A DNA stretch of 64,000 nucleotides from ZC4RG30 sp035556135. Lineage in GTDB: Bacteria > Pseudomonadota > Gammaproteobacteria > Steroidobacterales > Steroidobacteraceae. Shown one piece after another: positions 7,517 through 16,391 of the stretch. Numbering within the stretch: position 1 is the stretch's first letter; each line of letters opens with the position of its first letter. Below the pieces are notes generated by a model. The model ran no database searches, was not told where the DNA came from, and saw only the letters and a program-made list of their open reading frames with translations. The DNA is taken from contig DATMFO010000008.1 in the NCBI GenBank assembly GCA_035556135.1, forward strand, positions 1 through 64,000, written 5' to 3'. The translations under genes and the position numbers were made by a program.

Positions 7517-9904
7517 ATGCGGTGGCCCGCTGCTCCAGCATCGCTGCAGCCGATTGCGCCCATCATCCTCGGCGTGCTGATCGCGCTCTTCGGCCTCGTG
7601 CTCGCCGTCGGCGGTACGTGGCTGCTTGTGCTGGGCGGCTCTGCGTATTACCTGGTGGTCGGCGTGGCGATGATTGTATCGGGTGTGTTGCTGTATTTGC
7701 ATCGCATCACCGGTGGCTGGCTTTTCGTGGGCATTTTCCTGGGTTCACTGCTGTGGGCCCTTGCAGAAGTGGGACCCCATGGCTGGGCACTGTTGCCGCG
7801 TGTGATCGCACTGCTGGTGCTGCTGGTTGCCGTGTGCCTGGTGATGCCCACCCTGAGCGTGGCGCCATTCCGCTGGAAGGCTGGCGCCGGGGCCGCCGGC
7901 GCGGCGATAGTGGTGGCGGCAGCCGCCGCGTTCGTGTTTGCGCAGATCAATGCACCGAAGCCATTGCGGGAGCTGCCTCCATTGGCGCTGGACATGGCCG
8001 ACACCGCCCTGCTCCAGCCCGGTGCGGACTGGCCGGCCTACGGTGGCAGCTACAGCGCGCGGCGCTTCTCGCCGCTGGGCGAAATCACGCCGGAGAACGT
8101 GGGTTCGTTGCGACGCGCCTGGTTGATCCACACCGGCGACCTGCCATCTGAAGGCGCGGAGGGCATGTACGGCGCGGAGAACACGCCGCTGAAGGTCGGC
8201 AACTCCCTCTATATCTGCACTCCGAAAGGCATCGTGCTGGCGGTGGATCCTGCTACCGGTGAGGAGCGCTGGCGTTTTGATCCGCAGGTTGCGGATGAGG
8301 CCATTCCCTACACGGCCGCCTGCCGCGGAGTGAGCTACTTCGTGGTGCCTGACGCCGCCGCCAGCGACGCCTGCGCAGCGCGCCTGATCTACGGCACGCT
8401 TGATGCGCGACTGTTCGCGATCGACGCAGGCACGGGCCAGCCCTGCGCTGACTTCGGCACCAGTGGCGCAGTCGACACCACCGTCGGCATGGGCGAGACA
8501 CCACCCGGCTACGTGTCGATCACCTCACCTCCAACCATCGTGCGCGGCGTTGTGGTGACTGGTCACCAGGTGCTGGATGGCCAGGATCGCTGGGCTCCAT
8601 CCGGAGTGATCCGTGGCTACGACGCCGTGAGCGGCGAGCTGCGCTGGGCCTGGGACATGATGCATCCGGACTGGACGGGCTATCCACCCGAAGGTGAAAC
8701 CTGGGCTCGCGGCACGCCGAACATGTGGACCACGGCCAGCGGCGATGAACAGCTGGGGCTGGTCTACCTGCCCATGGGCAATGCGGCGGCCGACTACTAC
8801 TCCAGCCTGCGCCGCCCTGAGGAACGTGAGTACTCGACCTCGCTGGTGGCCCTGGACGTCCTGACCGGCAAGCCCGCCTGGCACTTCAAGGCCGTCTACA
8901 ACGACGTGTGGGACTACGACTTCGGCGCCCAGGCTACGCTGGTGGATTGGGAGGGCATACCTGCGCTGATCCTTCCCTCCAAGCAGGGCGACATTTATGT
9001 GCTCGACCGGCGTACCGGCCGGCCATTGACTCCAGTCGGTGAAATGCGGGTGCCGAGTGGTGGCGTGGAGGCTGCGCAACGTATGCCGACCCAACCTGTG
9101 TCGCTCTGGCACACCCTGCGCAAGGCGGACCTCACCGAACGCGACATGTGGGGCATGTCTCCCATTGACCAGATGATCTGCCGCATCCAGTTCCGGCGTG
9201 CGCGTTACGCCGGTCCTTATACGCCACCGGAAAGCGGGCGCCGGACGATCCAGTATCCGGGGTACAACGGCGGCACCGACTGGGGTGGCATTGCCGTGGA
9301 TCCGCGGCGCGGCGTGATCATCGCCAACTACAACGACACGCCGAACTACGTGGAGCTGGTGCCGCGTGCGCGCGCGGATCGCATGGGCTGGGCGCCACGC
9401 AACCAAACCCGCGGCAAGATGGGCGGTGTGGAAGGTGCCGGTGACCCGCAGGCCAATACCCCCTATGCCGTGGACGTCAACGCGGGCTGGCGCCTGCCTG
9501 TCACCGCCATGCTGTGCAAGCAGCCCCCGTATGGCGGCATCCGCGCCATCGACATGCGCACGGGTGAAACCATCTGGGACCGTCCGTTCGGCCAGGCGCG
9601 TCGCAATGGTCCATTCCGCATTCCTTCGATGCTGCCGGTGGAGATCGGCACGCCGAACAATGGCGGCCCCGTGGTCACCGCGAGCGGACTTGTCTTCATT
9701 GCCGCCGCCACGGACAACCTGATCCGGGCCATTGACCTCAAGACCGGGGAAACAGTGTGGAGCGACGTGCTGCCCTCCGGTGGGCAGGCCACGCCGATGA
9801 CCTATTCGGTCAATGGCAAGCAATACGTGGTGATCCATGCGGGCGGCCACCACTTCATGGAGACGCCCATCGGAGATGAGGTCATTGCCTATGCGCTCCC
9901 CTGA
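7517..9904 (+). CDS. gcd: Membrane-bound PQQ-dependent glucose dehydrogenase
   Basis: The 795-residue protein has five N-terminal membrane spans (residues about 12-150) followed by an eight-bladed quinoprotein propeller in the periplasm. Visible family features are DWPAYGGSYSARRFSPL at the first blade, PGYNGGTDWGGIAVDPRRG and the C-terminal ATPMTY...AGGHHF with the final AYALP. Gcd oxidises aldoses such as glucose to lactones at the outer face of the inner membrane and passes electrons to ubiquinone. The cofactor PQQ and calcium are needed; no pqq genes are in the window. The ATG at 7517 lies 9 nt after AGGAG, a better fit than the ATG at 7508, which touches it. A small membrane protein gene follows. 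Confidence 0.92.
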   Translation: MRWPAAPASLQPIAPIILGVLIALFGLVLAVGGTWLLVLGGSAYYLVVGVAMIVSGVLLYLHRITGGWLFVGIFLGSLLWALAEVGPHGWALLPRVIALLVLLVAVCLVMPTLSVAPFRWKAGAGAAGAAIVVAAAAAFVFAQINAPKPLRELPPLALDMADTALLQPGADWPAYGGSYSARRFSPLGEITPENVGSLRRAWLIHTGDLPSEGAEGMYGAENTPLKVGNSLYICTPKGIVLAVDPATGEERWRFDPQVADEAIPYTAACRGVSYFVVPDAAASDACAARLIYGTLDARLFAIDAGTGQPCADFGTSGAVDTTVGMGETPPGYVSITSPPTIVRGVVVTGHQVLDGQDRWAPSGVIRGYDAVSGELRWAWDMMHPDWTGYPPEGETWARGTPNMWTTASGDEQLGLVYLPMGNAAADYYSSLRRPEEREYSTSLVALDVLTGKPAWHFKAVYNDVWDYDFGAQATLVDWEGIPALILPSKQGDIYVLDRRTGRPLTPVGEMRVPSGGVEAAQRMPTQPVSLWHTLRKADLTERDMWGMSPIDQMICRIQFRRARYAGPYTPPESGRRTIQYPGYNGGTDWGGIAVDPRRGVIIANYNDTPNYVELVPRARADRMGWAPRNQTRGKMGGVEGAGDPQANTPYAVDVNAGWRLPVTAMLCKQPPYGGIRAIDMRTGETIWDRPFGQARRNGPFRIPSMLPVEIGTPNNGGPVVTASGLVFIAAATDNLIRAIDLKTGETVWSDVLPSGGQATPMTYSVNGKQYVVIHAGGHHFMETPIGDEVIAYALP

Positions 9905-9920
9905 CGCTGAGGCACTGACA

Positions 9921-10238
9921 ATGCGCGGATTCGGCCGTTCACTGAAAATGCCGGCCTGCCTGTTCGGCGGCCCCGCCCTGTGGCTGGCCGCGATGATCCT
10001 TGCGCGGAACATCGCCCAGTGGCGGTGTGGACCGGTCGGGCCGGTGATGATCCACGCAGTTGCGGCCTCGGGTTGCCTGCTGATTGTCTATGTCGCGCTG
10101 CGCAGCGTGCGGGGTGAGGGGCGGGAGGTCGATGCCAGTGAGCGTGGCTGGTACTTCACCGCCGGAATCATCGCGGTGCTCTGCATGACAGGCATTGGCA
10201 CCACGGCTGTTGCCTCCGCGATGACCGGCAGTTGTTGA
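9921..10238 (+). CDS. Small membrane protein downstream of gcd, unknown
   Basis: A 105-residue protein with three predicted membrane segments (about residues 10-30, 38-56 and 75-100). I do not recognise a family. The ATG at 9921 has TGAGG 8 nt upstream; an ATG at 9891, overlapping the end of gcd, is an alternative that would add 10 residues. It is 16 nt after gcd on the same strand, so it is probably cotranscribed and may serve the dehydrogenase or its electron transfer, but that is only inferred from position. Confidence 0.6.
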   Translation: MRGFGRSLKMPACLFGGPALWLAAMILARNIAQWRCGPVGPVMIHAVAASGCLLIVYVALRSVRGEGREVDASERGWYFTAGIIAVLCMTGIGTTAVASAMTGSC

Positions 10239-10271
10239 CAGGCTGCATAAACGACCCATGAGGAGATGAGC

Positions 10272-10709
10272 ATGACCGAAAAGCACGCGAGGATTCATTG
10301 GGATGGGGCAGGCAAGGCAGGCACCGGCAGGATCAGCACCGAAACTGGTGCGCTGAAGGACTACCCGTATGGATTCGCCAGCCGCTTCGAGGACGATCGC
10401 CGCGGCACCAATCCCGAGGAGCTGCTGGGTGCAGCGCATGCAGCCTGCTTCACGATGGCCTTCTCCTTTGCCTGCGATGCCCAGGGCATTGCAGCGAAGT
10501 CCATCGACACCACGGCGGCCGTGCGGCTGGTGAAGGAAGGAGAAGGCTTCACCATCGATCGTATCGCACTCACATTGAAGGCCGCGGTTCCCGGCATCGA
10601 CGACGCGAGATTCCAGAAGATCGCCAGAGGGGCGAAGGAAAACTGTCCGCTGTCGAAGGCGCTGGCCGGCGTGGCGGAAATCACGCTGCAGGCAACGCTG
10701 GTGGCGTGA
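10272..10709 (+). CDS. OsmC/Ohr-family peroxiredoxin
   Basis: The 145-residue protein has the two OsmC cysteines: Cys59 in HAACFTMAFS and Cys125 in ENCPLSKAL. OsmC proteins reduce organic hydroperoxides with these thiols, usually recharged by lipoylated proteins, and act in the cytoplasm. The TGTGRIST start and EELLGAAHAACF segment match the OsmC rather than the Ohr subgroup. Of two ATGs, 10272 is 6 nt downstream of AGGAG and 10266 directly abuts it, so 10272 is chosen. The next gene on this strand encodes a small acidic protein. Confidence 0.93.
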   Translation: MTEKHARIHWDGAGKAGTGRISTETGALKDYPYGFASRFEDDRRGTNPEELLGAAHAACFTMAFSFACDAQGIAAKSIDTTAAVRLVKEGEGFTIDRIALTLKAAVPGIDDARFQKIARGAKENCPLSKALAGVAEITLQATLVA

Positions 10710-10820
10710 GCAGCGCCCGCGGGTCGCCTATAGGCCTACTCCTACAGCAGGCGGCGCCGGGGCAATCTGGCCTCTGCTCACCAAGGGAGCAAGATCAGGA
10801 CATCACTCCCGGAGGTGTGC

Positions 10821-11177
10821 ATGGCTCGTACAAAACCAGTGGATATTGATGCGCTGCTCGACGACGCCGGCAATGAAATTGGCAAGGGTCACGACATCCG
10901 CTCCGTGGGCCCCAGCGACAGCTCCGATACGGGAGCCGACATGATGGGCCTGGGCGGACTCGACAGCACCAGCGACCGCAACGGCACCGGTGAACGCGTA
11001 AGCGTGGAGCAGGAAGCGGAACTGGAGGCTGGCGACATCGCTGCGGACGACATCGTCGATGCGCGGCATGCTGGCCTGGGTCGTGGCCTGGACCAGGCTG
11101 AAGAGGCGCAGCTCGGCGTTACTGACGAAGAACTGGAGCGGGTGCTGCGGGACCGGGCGGGTCTCGACACGGAGTGA
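10821..11177 (+). CDS. Small acidic Ser/Asp-rich protein, unknown
   Basis: A 118-residue, strongly acidic soluble protein with no signal peptide or membrane segment. The N-terminal part begins ARTKPVDIDALLDDAG. A central GPSDSSDTGADMMG segment and a GTGERVSVE stretch resemble short conserved motifs I have seen in hypothetical proteins of other proteobacteria, without a known function. Composition suggests a partly disordered chain. GGAGG lies 5 nt before the ATG, so it is well translated. It follows the OsmC gene by 111 nt and may belong to the same stress setting. Confidence 0.65.
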   Translation: MARTKPVDIDALLDDAGNEIGKGHDIRSVGPSDSSDTGADMMGLGGLDSTSDRNGTGERVSVEQEAELEAGDIAADDIVDARHAGLGRGLDQAEEAQLGVTDEELERVLRDRAGLDTE

Positions 11178-11259
11178 AATAGAGGACACTCCTGTTCAGG
11201 CAAGTGCAATCCCCTGCCGGGCCGGGCATGATCCCGGCCATCAGGCCAGGAGGATTACC

Positions 11260-12225
11260 ATGCGTCACGCCATTGCCGCGCTCGTCCTGAGCTGCGCGTC
11301 CCTTGCTTCTGCACAGGCCGCCACCCTGCTCGTGGTCAACAAGGAAGACGCAACGCTTTCCTTCATCGACCCGGCAACGGGCAACAGCCTGGCCACGGTG
11401 GGCACCGGACCCAGCCCGCATGAGCTGGAAGTGACACGGGATGGCCGCACGGCCGTGGTTTCCAACTATGGGCCACAACTACCCGGCGGCAACTCGCTCA
11501 GCGTCATCGACATTGCCGCCCGGCGTGAGCGCGCCCATGTGGAGCTGGGCGAACTGCGCCGCCCGCACGGGCTGGTTGCCAACGGCCGGCACGTGTACTT
11601 CACGGCCGAGGACTCGAAACACGTCGGCAGGCTGGATACCTCCACCGACCGCGTCGACTGGCGCTTCCCGACCAACCAGGAACGCACGCACATGGTGGCG
11701 GCGAGCCGCGACGGCGCCACCTTGTTCACGGCCAACGTGAATTCGAACTCGGTGAGCATCATCGAGCGCGGCGCCGACGGCGCTGGCCGGCAGACGCTGG
11801 TCACGGTTGGTGCGGGTCCGGAGGGTCTCGACCTCACCCCGGACGGCCGCCAGCTGTGGGTGGCCAACTCCCAGAGCGGGAACGTGTCCATCATCGACGT
11901 TGCCACCAGGGCCGTGGTGAAAACCTTCAACACAGGCACCCGCCGTTCGAACCGGCTGAAGTTCACGCCCGATGGCGCCCTTGCGCTGGTGTCGGACCTC
12001 ACGGCAGGCGAGCTGGTTCTGGTCGATGTGAAATCACAAAGCGTGAAGACACGGATCCCGATCGGCCAGGGGGCATCGGGCATCCTCGTGGTGCCGGATG
12101 GATCCCGCGCCTACGTGGCGGCGGCCGGTGAACGCAAGCTCGCGGTGGTAGACCTGAAGTCGCTGGCCGTCATCGGGCAGATCGCCACCGGCGGCGGACC
12201 TGACGGCATGGCCTGGGTACCCTAG
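11260..12225 (+). CDS. Secreted YncE-like seven-bladed beta-propeller protein
   Basis: The 321-residue product has a Sec signal peptide (about 20 residues, ending ASAQA). It then has seven repeats of about 40 residues with the pattern (L/V)VVNxExxTLSxIDxATG and TGPSPHELEVTRDGRTAVVSN. This is the YVTN/YncE propeller family, periplasmic proteins that often bind DNA, ligands or partner proteins; no catalytic residue is evident. AGGAGG is 6 nt upstream of the ATG. A longer open frame upstream (from 11059) is not supported because it would bury the signal peptide. It is the first gene before the redoxin-oxygenase pair, 57 nt away. Confidence 0.85.
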   Translation: MRHAIAALVLSCASLASAQAATLLVVNKEDATLSFIDPATGNSLATVGTGPSPHELEVTRDGRTAVVSNYGPQLPGGNSLSVIDIAARRERAHVELGELRRPHGLVANGRHVYFTAEDSKHVGRLDTSTDRVDWRFPTNQERTHMVAASRDGATLFTANVNSNSVSIIERGADGAGRQTLVTVGAGPEGLDLTPDGRQLWVANSQSGNVSIIDVATRAVVKTFNTGTRRSNRLKFTPDGALALVSDLTAGELVLVDVKSQSVKTRIPIGQGASGILVVPDGSRAYVAAAGERKLAVVDLKSLAVIGQIATGGGPDGMAWVP

Positions 12226-12282
12226 TCAACCTCCGATCCCGCGGCGCGTTCTATCCCGGGAACCATCCCGACCTTTCCTGCA

Positions 12283-12909
12283 ATGAGGCGAGTGACCTGC
12301 GTGCCGAGCCAATCGCACCAACCTGCCGCGGCACGGCCGATCCCCGCCCTCTTCTTCATTCCACTGATCGCCGCACTCGGGGCAGCCTGCACATCGTCAG
12401 AGGCTCCGCCGGATGGAGCCCTTGTCGATATCGACGGCATCCCGCGCGGAACGCTGGCGCATCCGGCGCACGGCCGGTGGTCGGCATTGTTGTTCGTTGG
12501 CACCGACTGTCCGGTTTCCAACCAATATGCCCCGGAGATCCGCCGCATCTGCAACCAGTACGCGCCCGCCGGCGTGCAGTGCACGCTGATCTACAGTGAA
12601 CGGCAATCCACGGCCGGGCAGGTGCGCGCCCATCAGGATGCCTTCGGCCTGGGAGAGATTCCGGCGGTCATCGACACTGGGCAGTCGCTGGCCGGACTCG
12701 CCGGGGCAAGCGTCACGCCACAGGCTGTCGTGTACGCGGCCGACGGCGCGCTGGCATACAGTGGACGCATCGACAACCTGTATATGGAACTGGGTCGCCC
12801 GCGACAGGGTGCGACCGAACATGACCTGCGCAACGCGCTGGAAGACCTGGTAGCGGGTCGTGCAGTACGCACACCGCGCACACAAGCCATTGGCTGCTAC
12901 ATCGAATGA
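12283..12909 (+). CDS. Thioredoxin-fold (redoxin) lipoprotein
   Basis: A 208-residue protein with an N-terminal hydrophobic segment ending LGAAC, a lipobox that would anchor it to a membrane on the periplasmic side. The mature part has FVGTDCPVSNQYAPEI, the single-cysteine CPVS active-site segment of a redoxin/AhpC-TSA family, and a cis-Pro loop (SVTPQAVVY). A final CYIE tail supplies another cysteine. Such redoxins often precede cytochrome/copper-oxygenase proteins of the type that follows here. Its stop overlaps an ATG of that next gene (ATGA). Role: probably thiol or metal-centre redox maintenance in the periplasm; the substrate is unknown. Confidence 0.75.
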   Translation: MRRVTCVPSQSHQPAAARPIPALFFIPLIAALGAACTSSEAPPDGALVDIDGIPRGTLAHPAHGRWSALLFVGTDCPVSNQYAPEIRRICNQYAPAGVQCTLIYSERQSTAGQVRAHQDAFGLGEIPAVIDTGQSLAGLAGASVTPQAVVYAADGALAYSGRIDNLYMELGRPRQGATEHDLRNALEDLVAGRAVRTPRTQAIGCYIE

Positions 12910-12926
12910 ACCTGCGGAGAACCGGC

Positions 12927-14324
12927 ATGACCAAGTCGCTCTGGCTGGCGCCCATCCTGCTGGTGGCCTCGGCCGCCCATACGGCCGCGCCATCCCCGCC
13001 CACGTTCTCCGGCCAGGTGGCTGCTATCGTGTACAACAACTGCGCGCCCTGCCACCGACCCGGCGAGGCCACGCCGTTCACGCTGACCAGCTATGAAGAT
13101 GTGCGCCGCCGGGCCAGGATGATTGCCGATGTGACGGCCAGTGCCTACATGCCGCCCTGGCATGCGGACTCGCAGATGGCCGGGTTCAGTCACGACCGTC
13201 GCCTCACCGAGGCACAGATCAGGACACTGTCGGACTGGGTGTCCGCCGGCATGCCCAGGGGTGACGCGCGACGCGAACCTCCCCTGCCGGAATTCACGAC
13301 CGGCTGGCAGCTCGGCGAACCGGATCTCGTCGTGCGCATGGACCAGGCCATGCAGGTCCCGGAGGATGGCCCCGACCTCTACCGGAACTTCGCCATCCCG
13401 CTGGGGCTCGCCGAGGGTCGCTGGGTACGCGCCATCGAGTTCCGGCCTTCCGGCAAGAGCTCGCACCACGCACTGTTCTTCTTCGACACGACTGGCAATG
13501 CATTGCAGATGGACCAGGGTGATCCCGCGCCCGGCTACAACAGCATGAACCTGCTGGGTGGCACGGGCAGCAACCTGCGTGCCCTGCTCACTCGTGGCGC
13601 AACCGGTCAGGAGGCGACCGTCGGCCTCCTGGGCGGATGGGCCGTGGGTGGTCGCCCTGCCGAGTTGCCGGAAGGCGTCGCGCGCTGGCTGCCGGCAGGC
13701 GCCGCGCTGGTATTGCAGATGCACTTCCATCCCAGCGGAAAGCCCGAATCAGGACAGGCCGTGGTGGGCATCCACTTTGCCCCCGCGGCGCCAGCGCGGC
13801 CGCTGCTCGAGCTGCAGCTGCCGCCGCTGTTCGGCGCATTGGCCGGCATCGACCTGCCGGCAGGCCAGCCACGTGTGATGGTGCGCGATTCCTTCACGCT
13901 GCCCATCGACGTCGAGGTGCTCAGCGCCGGCGGCCATGCCCACTACCTTGCCACCGACATGAAGATGACCGTGACGCCACCGGGCGGCACGGCGCGCGAC
14001 CTGTTCTCGATTGCAAGCTGGGATTTCAGTTGGCAGGAACGCTACTACTTCGACCAGCCGGTGCGACTCGCAGCTGGCACGCGCATCGACGTGGCCCTCG
14101 CCTATGACAACAGCGCGGCCAATCCTGCGAATCCCTTCTCGCCGCCACGGCGCGTGCGCTGGGGCCAGCAATCCACCGACGAGATGGGCAGCATCACGCT
14201 GGAGATGCTGCCGGTGCGGCAAAGTGACGTGCCGCGTTACGATGCGGCCGTGAGGGAACACCTCACGCGTTCGGCCGCGCAGCGCATCGGTCAGAGCCGG
14301 GGAAACACCTCGTTGACCGAGTAG
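12927..14324 (+). CDS. Secreted cytochrome c/copper type II monooxygenase-like protein
   Basis: The 465-residue protein has a signal peptide, a CAPCH heme c site (about residue 40) followed by YMPPWHAD, and a C-terminal half like the copper type II ascorbate-dependent monooxygenases (PHM/DBM). The metal ligands of PHM can be matched by motif: His-His in SSHHALFF, His in LQMHFHPSG, His-x-His in GGHAHYLA, and the Met of QSTDEMGSI. These bind the CuH and CuM sites that hydroxylate aliphatic carbons. The heme would feed electrons in place of ascorbate, by inference. The ATG at 12927 has GGAGA 6 nt upstream; the ATG at 12906 overlapping the previous stop is an alternative. Its 3' end overlaps the convergent lipoprotein gene by 34 bp. 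Confidence 0.75.
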   Translation: MTKSLWLAPILLVASAAHTAAPSPPTFSGQVAAIVYNNCAPCHRPGEATPFTLTSYEDVRRRARMIADVTASAYMPPWHADSQMAGFSHDRRLTEAQIRTLSDWVSAGMPRGDARREPPLPEFTTGWQLGEPDLVVRMDQAMQVPEDGPDLYRNFAIPLGLAEGRWVRAIEFRPSGKSSHHALFFFDTTGNALQMDQGDPAPGYNSMNLLGGTGSNLRALLTRGATGQEATVGLLGGWAVGGRPAELPEGVARWLPAGAALVLQMHFHPSGKPESGQAVVGIHFAPAAPARPLLELQLPPLFGALAGIDLPAGQPRVMVRDSFTLPIDVEVLSAGGHAHYLATDMKMTVTPPGGTARDLFSIASWDFSWQERYYFDQPVRLAAGTRIDVALAYDNSAANPANPFSPPRRVRWGQQSTDEMGSITLEMLPVRQSDVPRYDAAVREHLTRSAAQRIGQSRGNTSLTE

Positions 14325-14995
14325 CCGGCCAGGCCCAGGTCAGGCGCAGCGAGATTCGCGAGGATGGTCTCGAACACGGCCGAGTAGGAAGCCACTGGAC
14401 AACTCTTCCGTGGTCCGGCGATCGATTCCTCGTTCGAGCACAGCACCTTCCTGCCGTCCCCGCCATAAAGCACCTGCCGGTAGCTGGCGTCGGCGCAGTT
14501 GCCGGCCTGGTCCAGCAGCACGAGGCTGCTGTCCGGATCTGACGGCGGCCGGATTTCAATCACACGATTGCGGACGTCGACGCAGGAGGTGGTGCCCTGG
14601 GCAACCTCGATCGCATGGATGTAGGGTGCGCAGCTTTCGCGCTTCCAGTCCTTGAGCTCATCCACCGGGCCAAAGCCGGCAGCCTTCGCGGCCTCCAGCT
14701 GCTCCGCGGGGATGTCGTGCACGATGATCCCGGAGACTCCGGCGCCACAGACTGCCGGGTAGGAGACGTCATCGAGCCGGGTGCCGCAACTGGAGCGCTG
14801 GACCTTGATGCCGATTGCCGTGAGCTTGCCGGCGCTGAACGCAGGAGTCACCACCGGCGGGGCACATTGGGCCACACGCGGTCCCATCTCATAGACCACT
14901 GCCTGGGCCTCGCCGCCGACCGGCATGAGTTCGGCATCATCGGTGCAGGCCAGGGCTGCGAGGCCGATGAAGCAAAGCATGAGTTTCACGCGCAT
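14291..14995 (-). CDS. Lipoprotein of unknown function
   Basis: A 234-residue product with the lipobox LAALAC after a short basic start, so it is probably a lipoprotein. The mature domain contains about ten cysteines spaced as if for disulfides, in segments such as VAQCAPPVV, RSSCGTRLDD, PAVCGAG, ESCAPYIHA, TSCVDVRN and KSCPVASY. No family is recognised. The open frame extends to 15247, but only the ATG at 14995 gives a proper signal. Its 3' end overlaps the oxygenase-like gene on the other strand by 34 bp, so readthrough from either side would make antisense RNA. Confidence 0.6.
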   Translation of the reverse strand: MRVKLMLCFIGLAALACTDDAELMPVGGEAQAVVYEMGPRVAQCAPPVVTPAFSAGKLTAIGIKVQRSSCGTRLDDVSYPAVCGAGVSGIIVHDIPAEQLEAAKAAGFGPVDELKDWKRESCAPYIHAIEVAQGTTSCVDVRNRVIEIRPPSDPDSSLVLLDQAGNCADASYRQVLYGGDGRKVLCSNEESIAGPRKSCPVASYSAVFETILANLAAPDLGLAGYSVNEVFPRL

Positions 14996-15093
14996 GGCGC
15001 CACCGCCCTTTGTCCGGGCGGTCAGTCTAACAAAGACAGGTACAGCGGATGTTGACGCGGCAACGTCTGCACACGCCTGGAGGGCAAGCTTCG

Positions 15094-15099
15094 TATACT
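15094..15099 (+). promoter_or_regulatory. Candidate -10 element (TATACT)
   Basis: TATACT lies 35 nt upstream of the GTG start at 15134. The expected -35 region (about 15071) is poor, so this is a weak promoter call. Confidence 0.3.
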
Positions 15100-15133
15100 G
15101 ACAGCAACAGAAGAACATGCCCGGGGTGCAGCA

Positions 15134-16270
15134 GTGGGGATTCCCGTAGACAGCCGGCGCGGCCGCGCCGCGTTGATGGTGGCGCATTGCGCCGGCATGG
15201 TCGACCTGGTGGCGTTGTCGGTGTGGGTGGGCGCGCTGATTGCGCACTACGGCTTCGACCCGCAGCGCGCCGGCGGATTGCCCACGCTGTTCCTGGTGGG
15301 TGCGGTGCTGGCCAGCGTGACGGTGGCGCCGCGCATCCAGCGTGTGAACGGTCGCTGGGTGGCAACGGCGGGGTTCGCCATTTCAGCGGTGGCCTTCTGG
15401 CTGGCGTCCGGCACCACCGTGTACGCACAGCTGGGCACGCTGCATCTTGTGGCAGGTCTCTCTGCGGGTGCCGCACTGAGCGTCACGCACGGCACCATTG
15501 CGCGCAGCGCCAATCCGCACCGGGTGTTCGCCATCGCCGGCATGTCCCTGGGCGTCTTTGCCGTGGCGTTTCTGGCTGGCACTCCGCAGCTGATCGCCGC
15601 GCAGGGTGGACCCGTGCTGTTCAAGGCGTTTGCGGTTGTGATGGCGGTGGGCGCCGTGGCGTCGCTGCTGGCGTTTCCGGGTGCGGGTGCGGCGGCTGCC
15701 ACTGCGCAGGCCAGGCCGGGTCCGCTCCCCAGGGTGGTCTGGTTCGGCATCCTCGGCATTTCGTGCATGACGCTGGTGCAGGCCATGGTGTTCGGATTCC
15801 TCGAAGGCGCGGGCACGCATCGCGGCTTCGAGCGGGGAGCCATCAACGGCGTGCTCATCGTGCTGGGCCTGGTGAACCTGCTGCCGGCCTTGCTTGCGGC
15901 ACTGCTGCAGGGGCGCCTGGCGGCACGCAAGGTGCTGCTGGCAGGCCCTGTGCTGCAATGTGCGCTGGCAGCCACCATCATGGTCTCCCCGGCGTTCGGT
16001 CCCTATGCCTTCGCGGCCTCGCTGCTGGCGGCGGTGCTGATCTTCACCCACACCTTTGCCTTCGGCCTGCTCGCGCAGCTCGATACCAGCGGCCGCACGC
16101 TCACCGGCACCCCGGCCATGCTGATGGTGGGGTCGGCCATCGGCCCTTTCCTCGGCGGCACGCTGGTCAATGCCTTCGGGTATGAATCCCTCGCTGCGGC
16201 TGCAGTGGTGCTGTCGATTGCCGCGGTGTTCTGCTTCGCGCAACTCCCGGGCCCGGCCGCGCGCCGTTAG
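15134..16270 (+). CDS. MFS transporter, unknown substrate
   Basis: The 378-residue protein has about 12 hydrophobic segments and a short N-terminal tail (SRRGRAALMVAHCAG). Overall it resembles the sugar/drug efflux branch of the MFS, but the usual GxxxDRxGRR loop between helices 2 and 3 is only weakly visible (APRIQRVNGRW). It begins with GTG at 15134, and no strong ribosome-binding site is seen. A palindromic stem (CGCGGC TCGC GCCGCG, 16283-16298) follows the stop without a T-run. No adjacent gene suggests its cargo. Confidence 0.8.
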   Translation: MGIPVDSRRGRAALMVAHCAGMVDLVALSVWVGALIAHYGFDPQRAGGLPTLFLVGAVLASVTVAPRIQRVNGRWVATAGFAISAVAFWLASGTTVYAQLGTLHLVAGLSAGAALSVTHGTIARSANPHRVFAIAGMSLGVFAVAFLAGTPQLIAAQGGPVLFKAFAVVMAVGAVASLLAFPGAGAAAATAQARPGPLPRVVWFGILGISCMTLVQAMVFGFLEGAGTHRGFERGAINGVLIVLGLVNLLPALLAALLQGRLAARKVLLAGPVLQCALAATIMVSPAFGPYAFAASLLAAVLIFTHTFAFGLLAQLDTSGRTLTGTPAMLMVGSAIGPFLGGTLVNAFGYESLAAAAVVLSIAAVFCFAQLPGPAARR

Positions 16271-16391
16271 AACCGCTCTCTTCGCGGCTCGCGCCGCGTA
16301 GGACGACAGCGACCGCGGCAAGTCTTCGCGGCTGATATGCACGCGGACTCGCGTGCCCAAGACTCCCGCAGCCCTACTGCAGGAGTCCACC

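Noticed and set aside
10722..10735. Palindromic TATAGGCCTA between OsmC and the acidic protein gene
   Set aside because: Short and without a flanking promoter; a chance GC-rich palindrome is as likely.
11059..11259. Longer N-terminus for the YncE-like protein
   Set aside because: It overlaps the acidic-protein gene in another frame and would mask a clean signal peptide at 11260.
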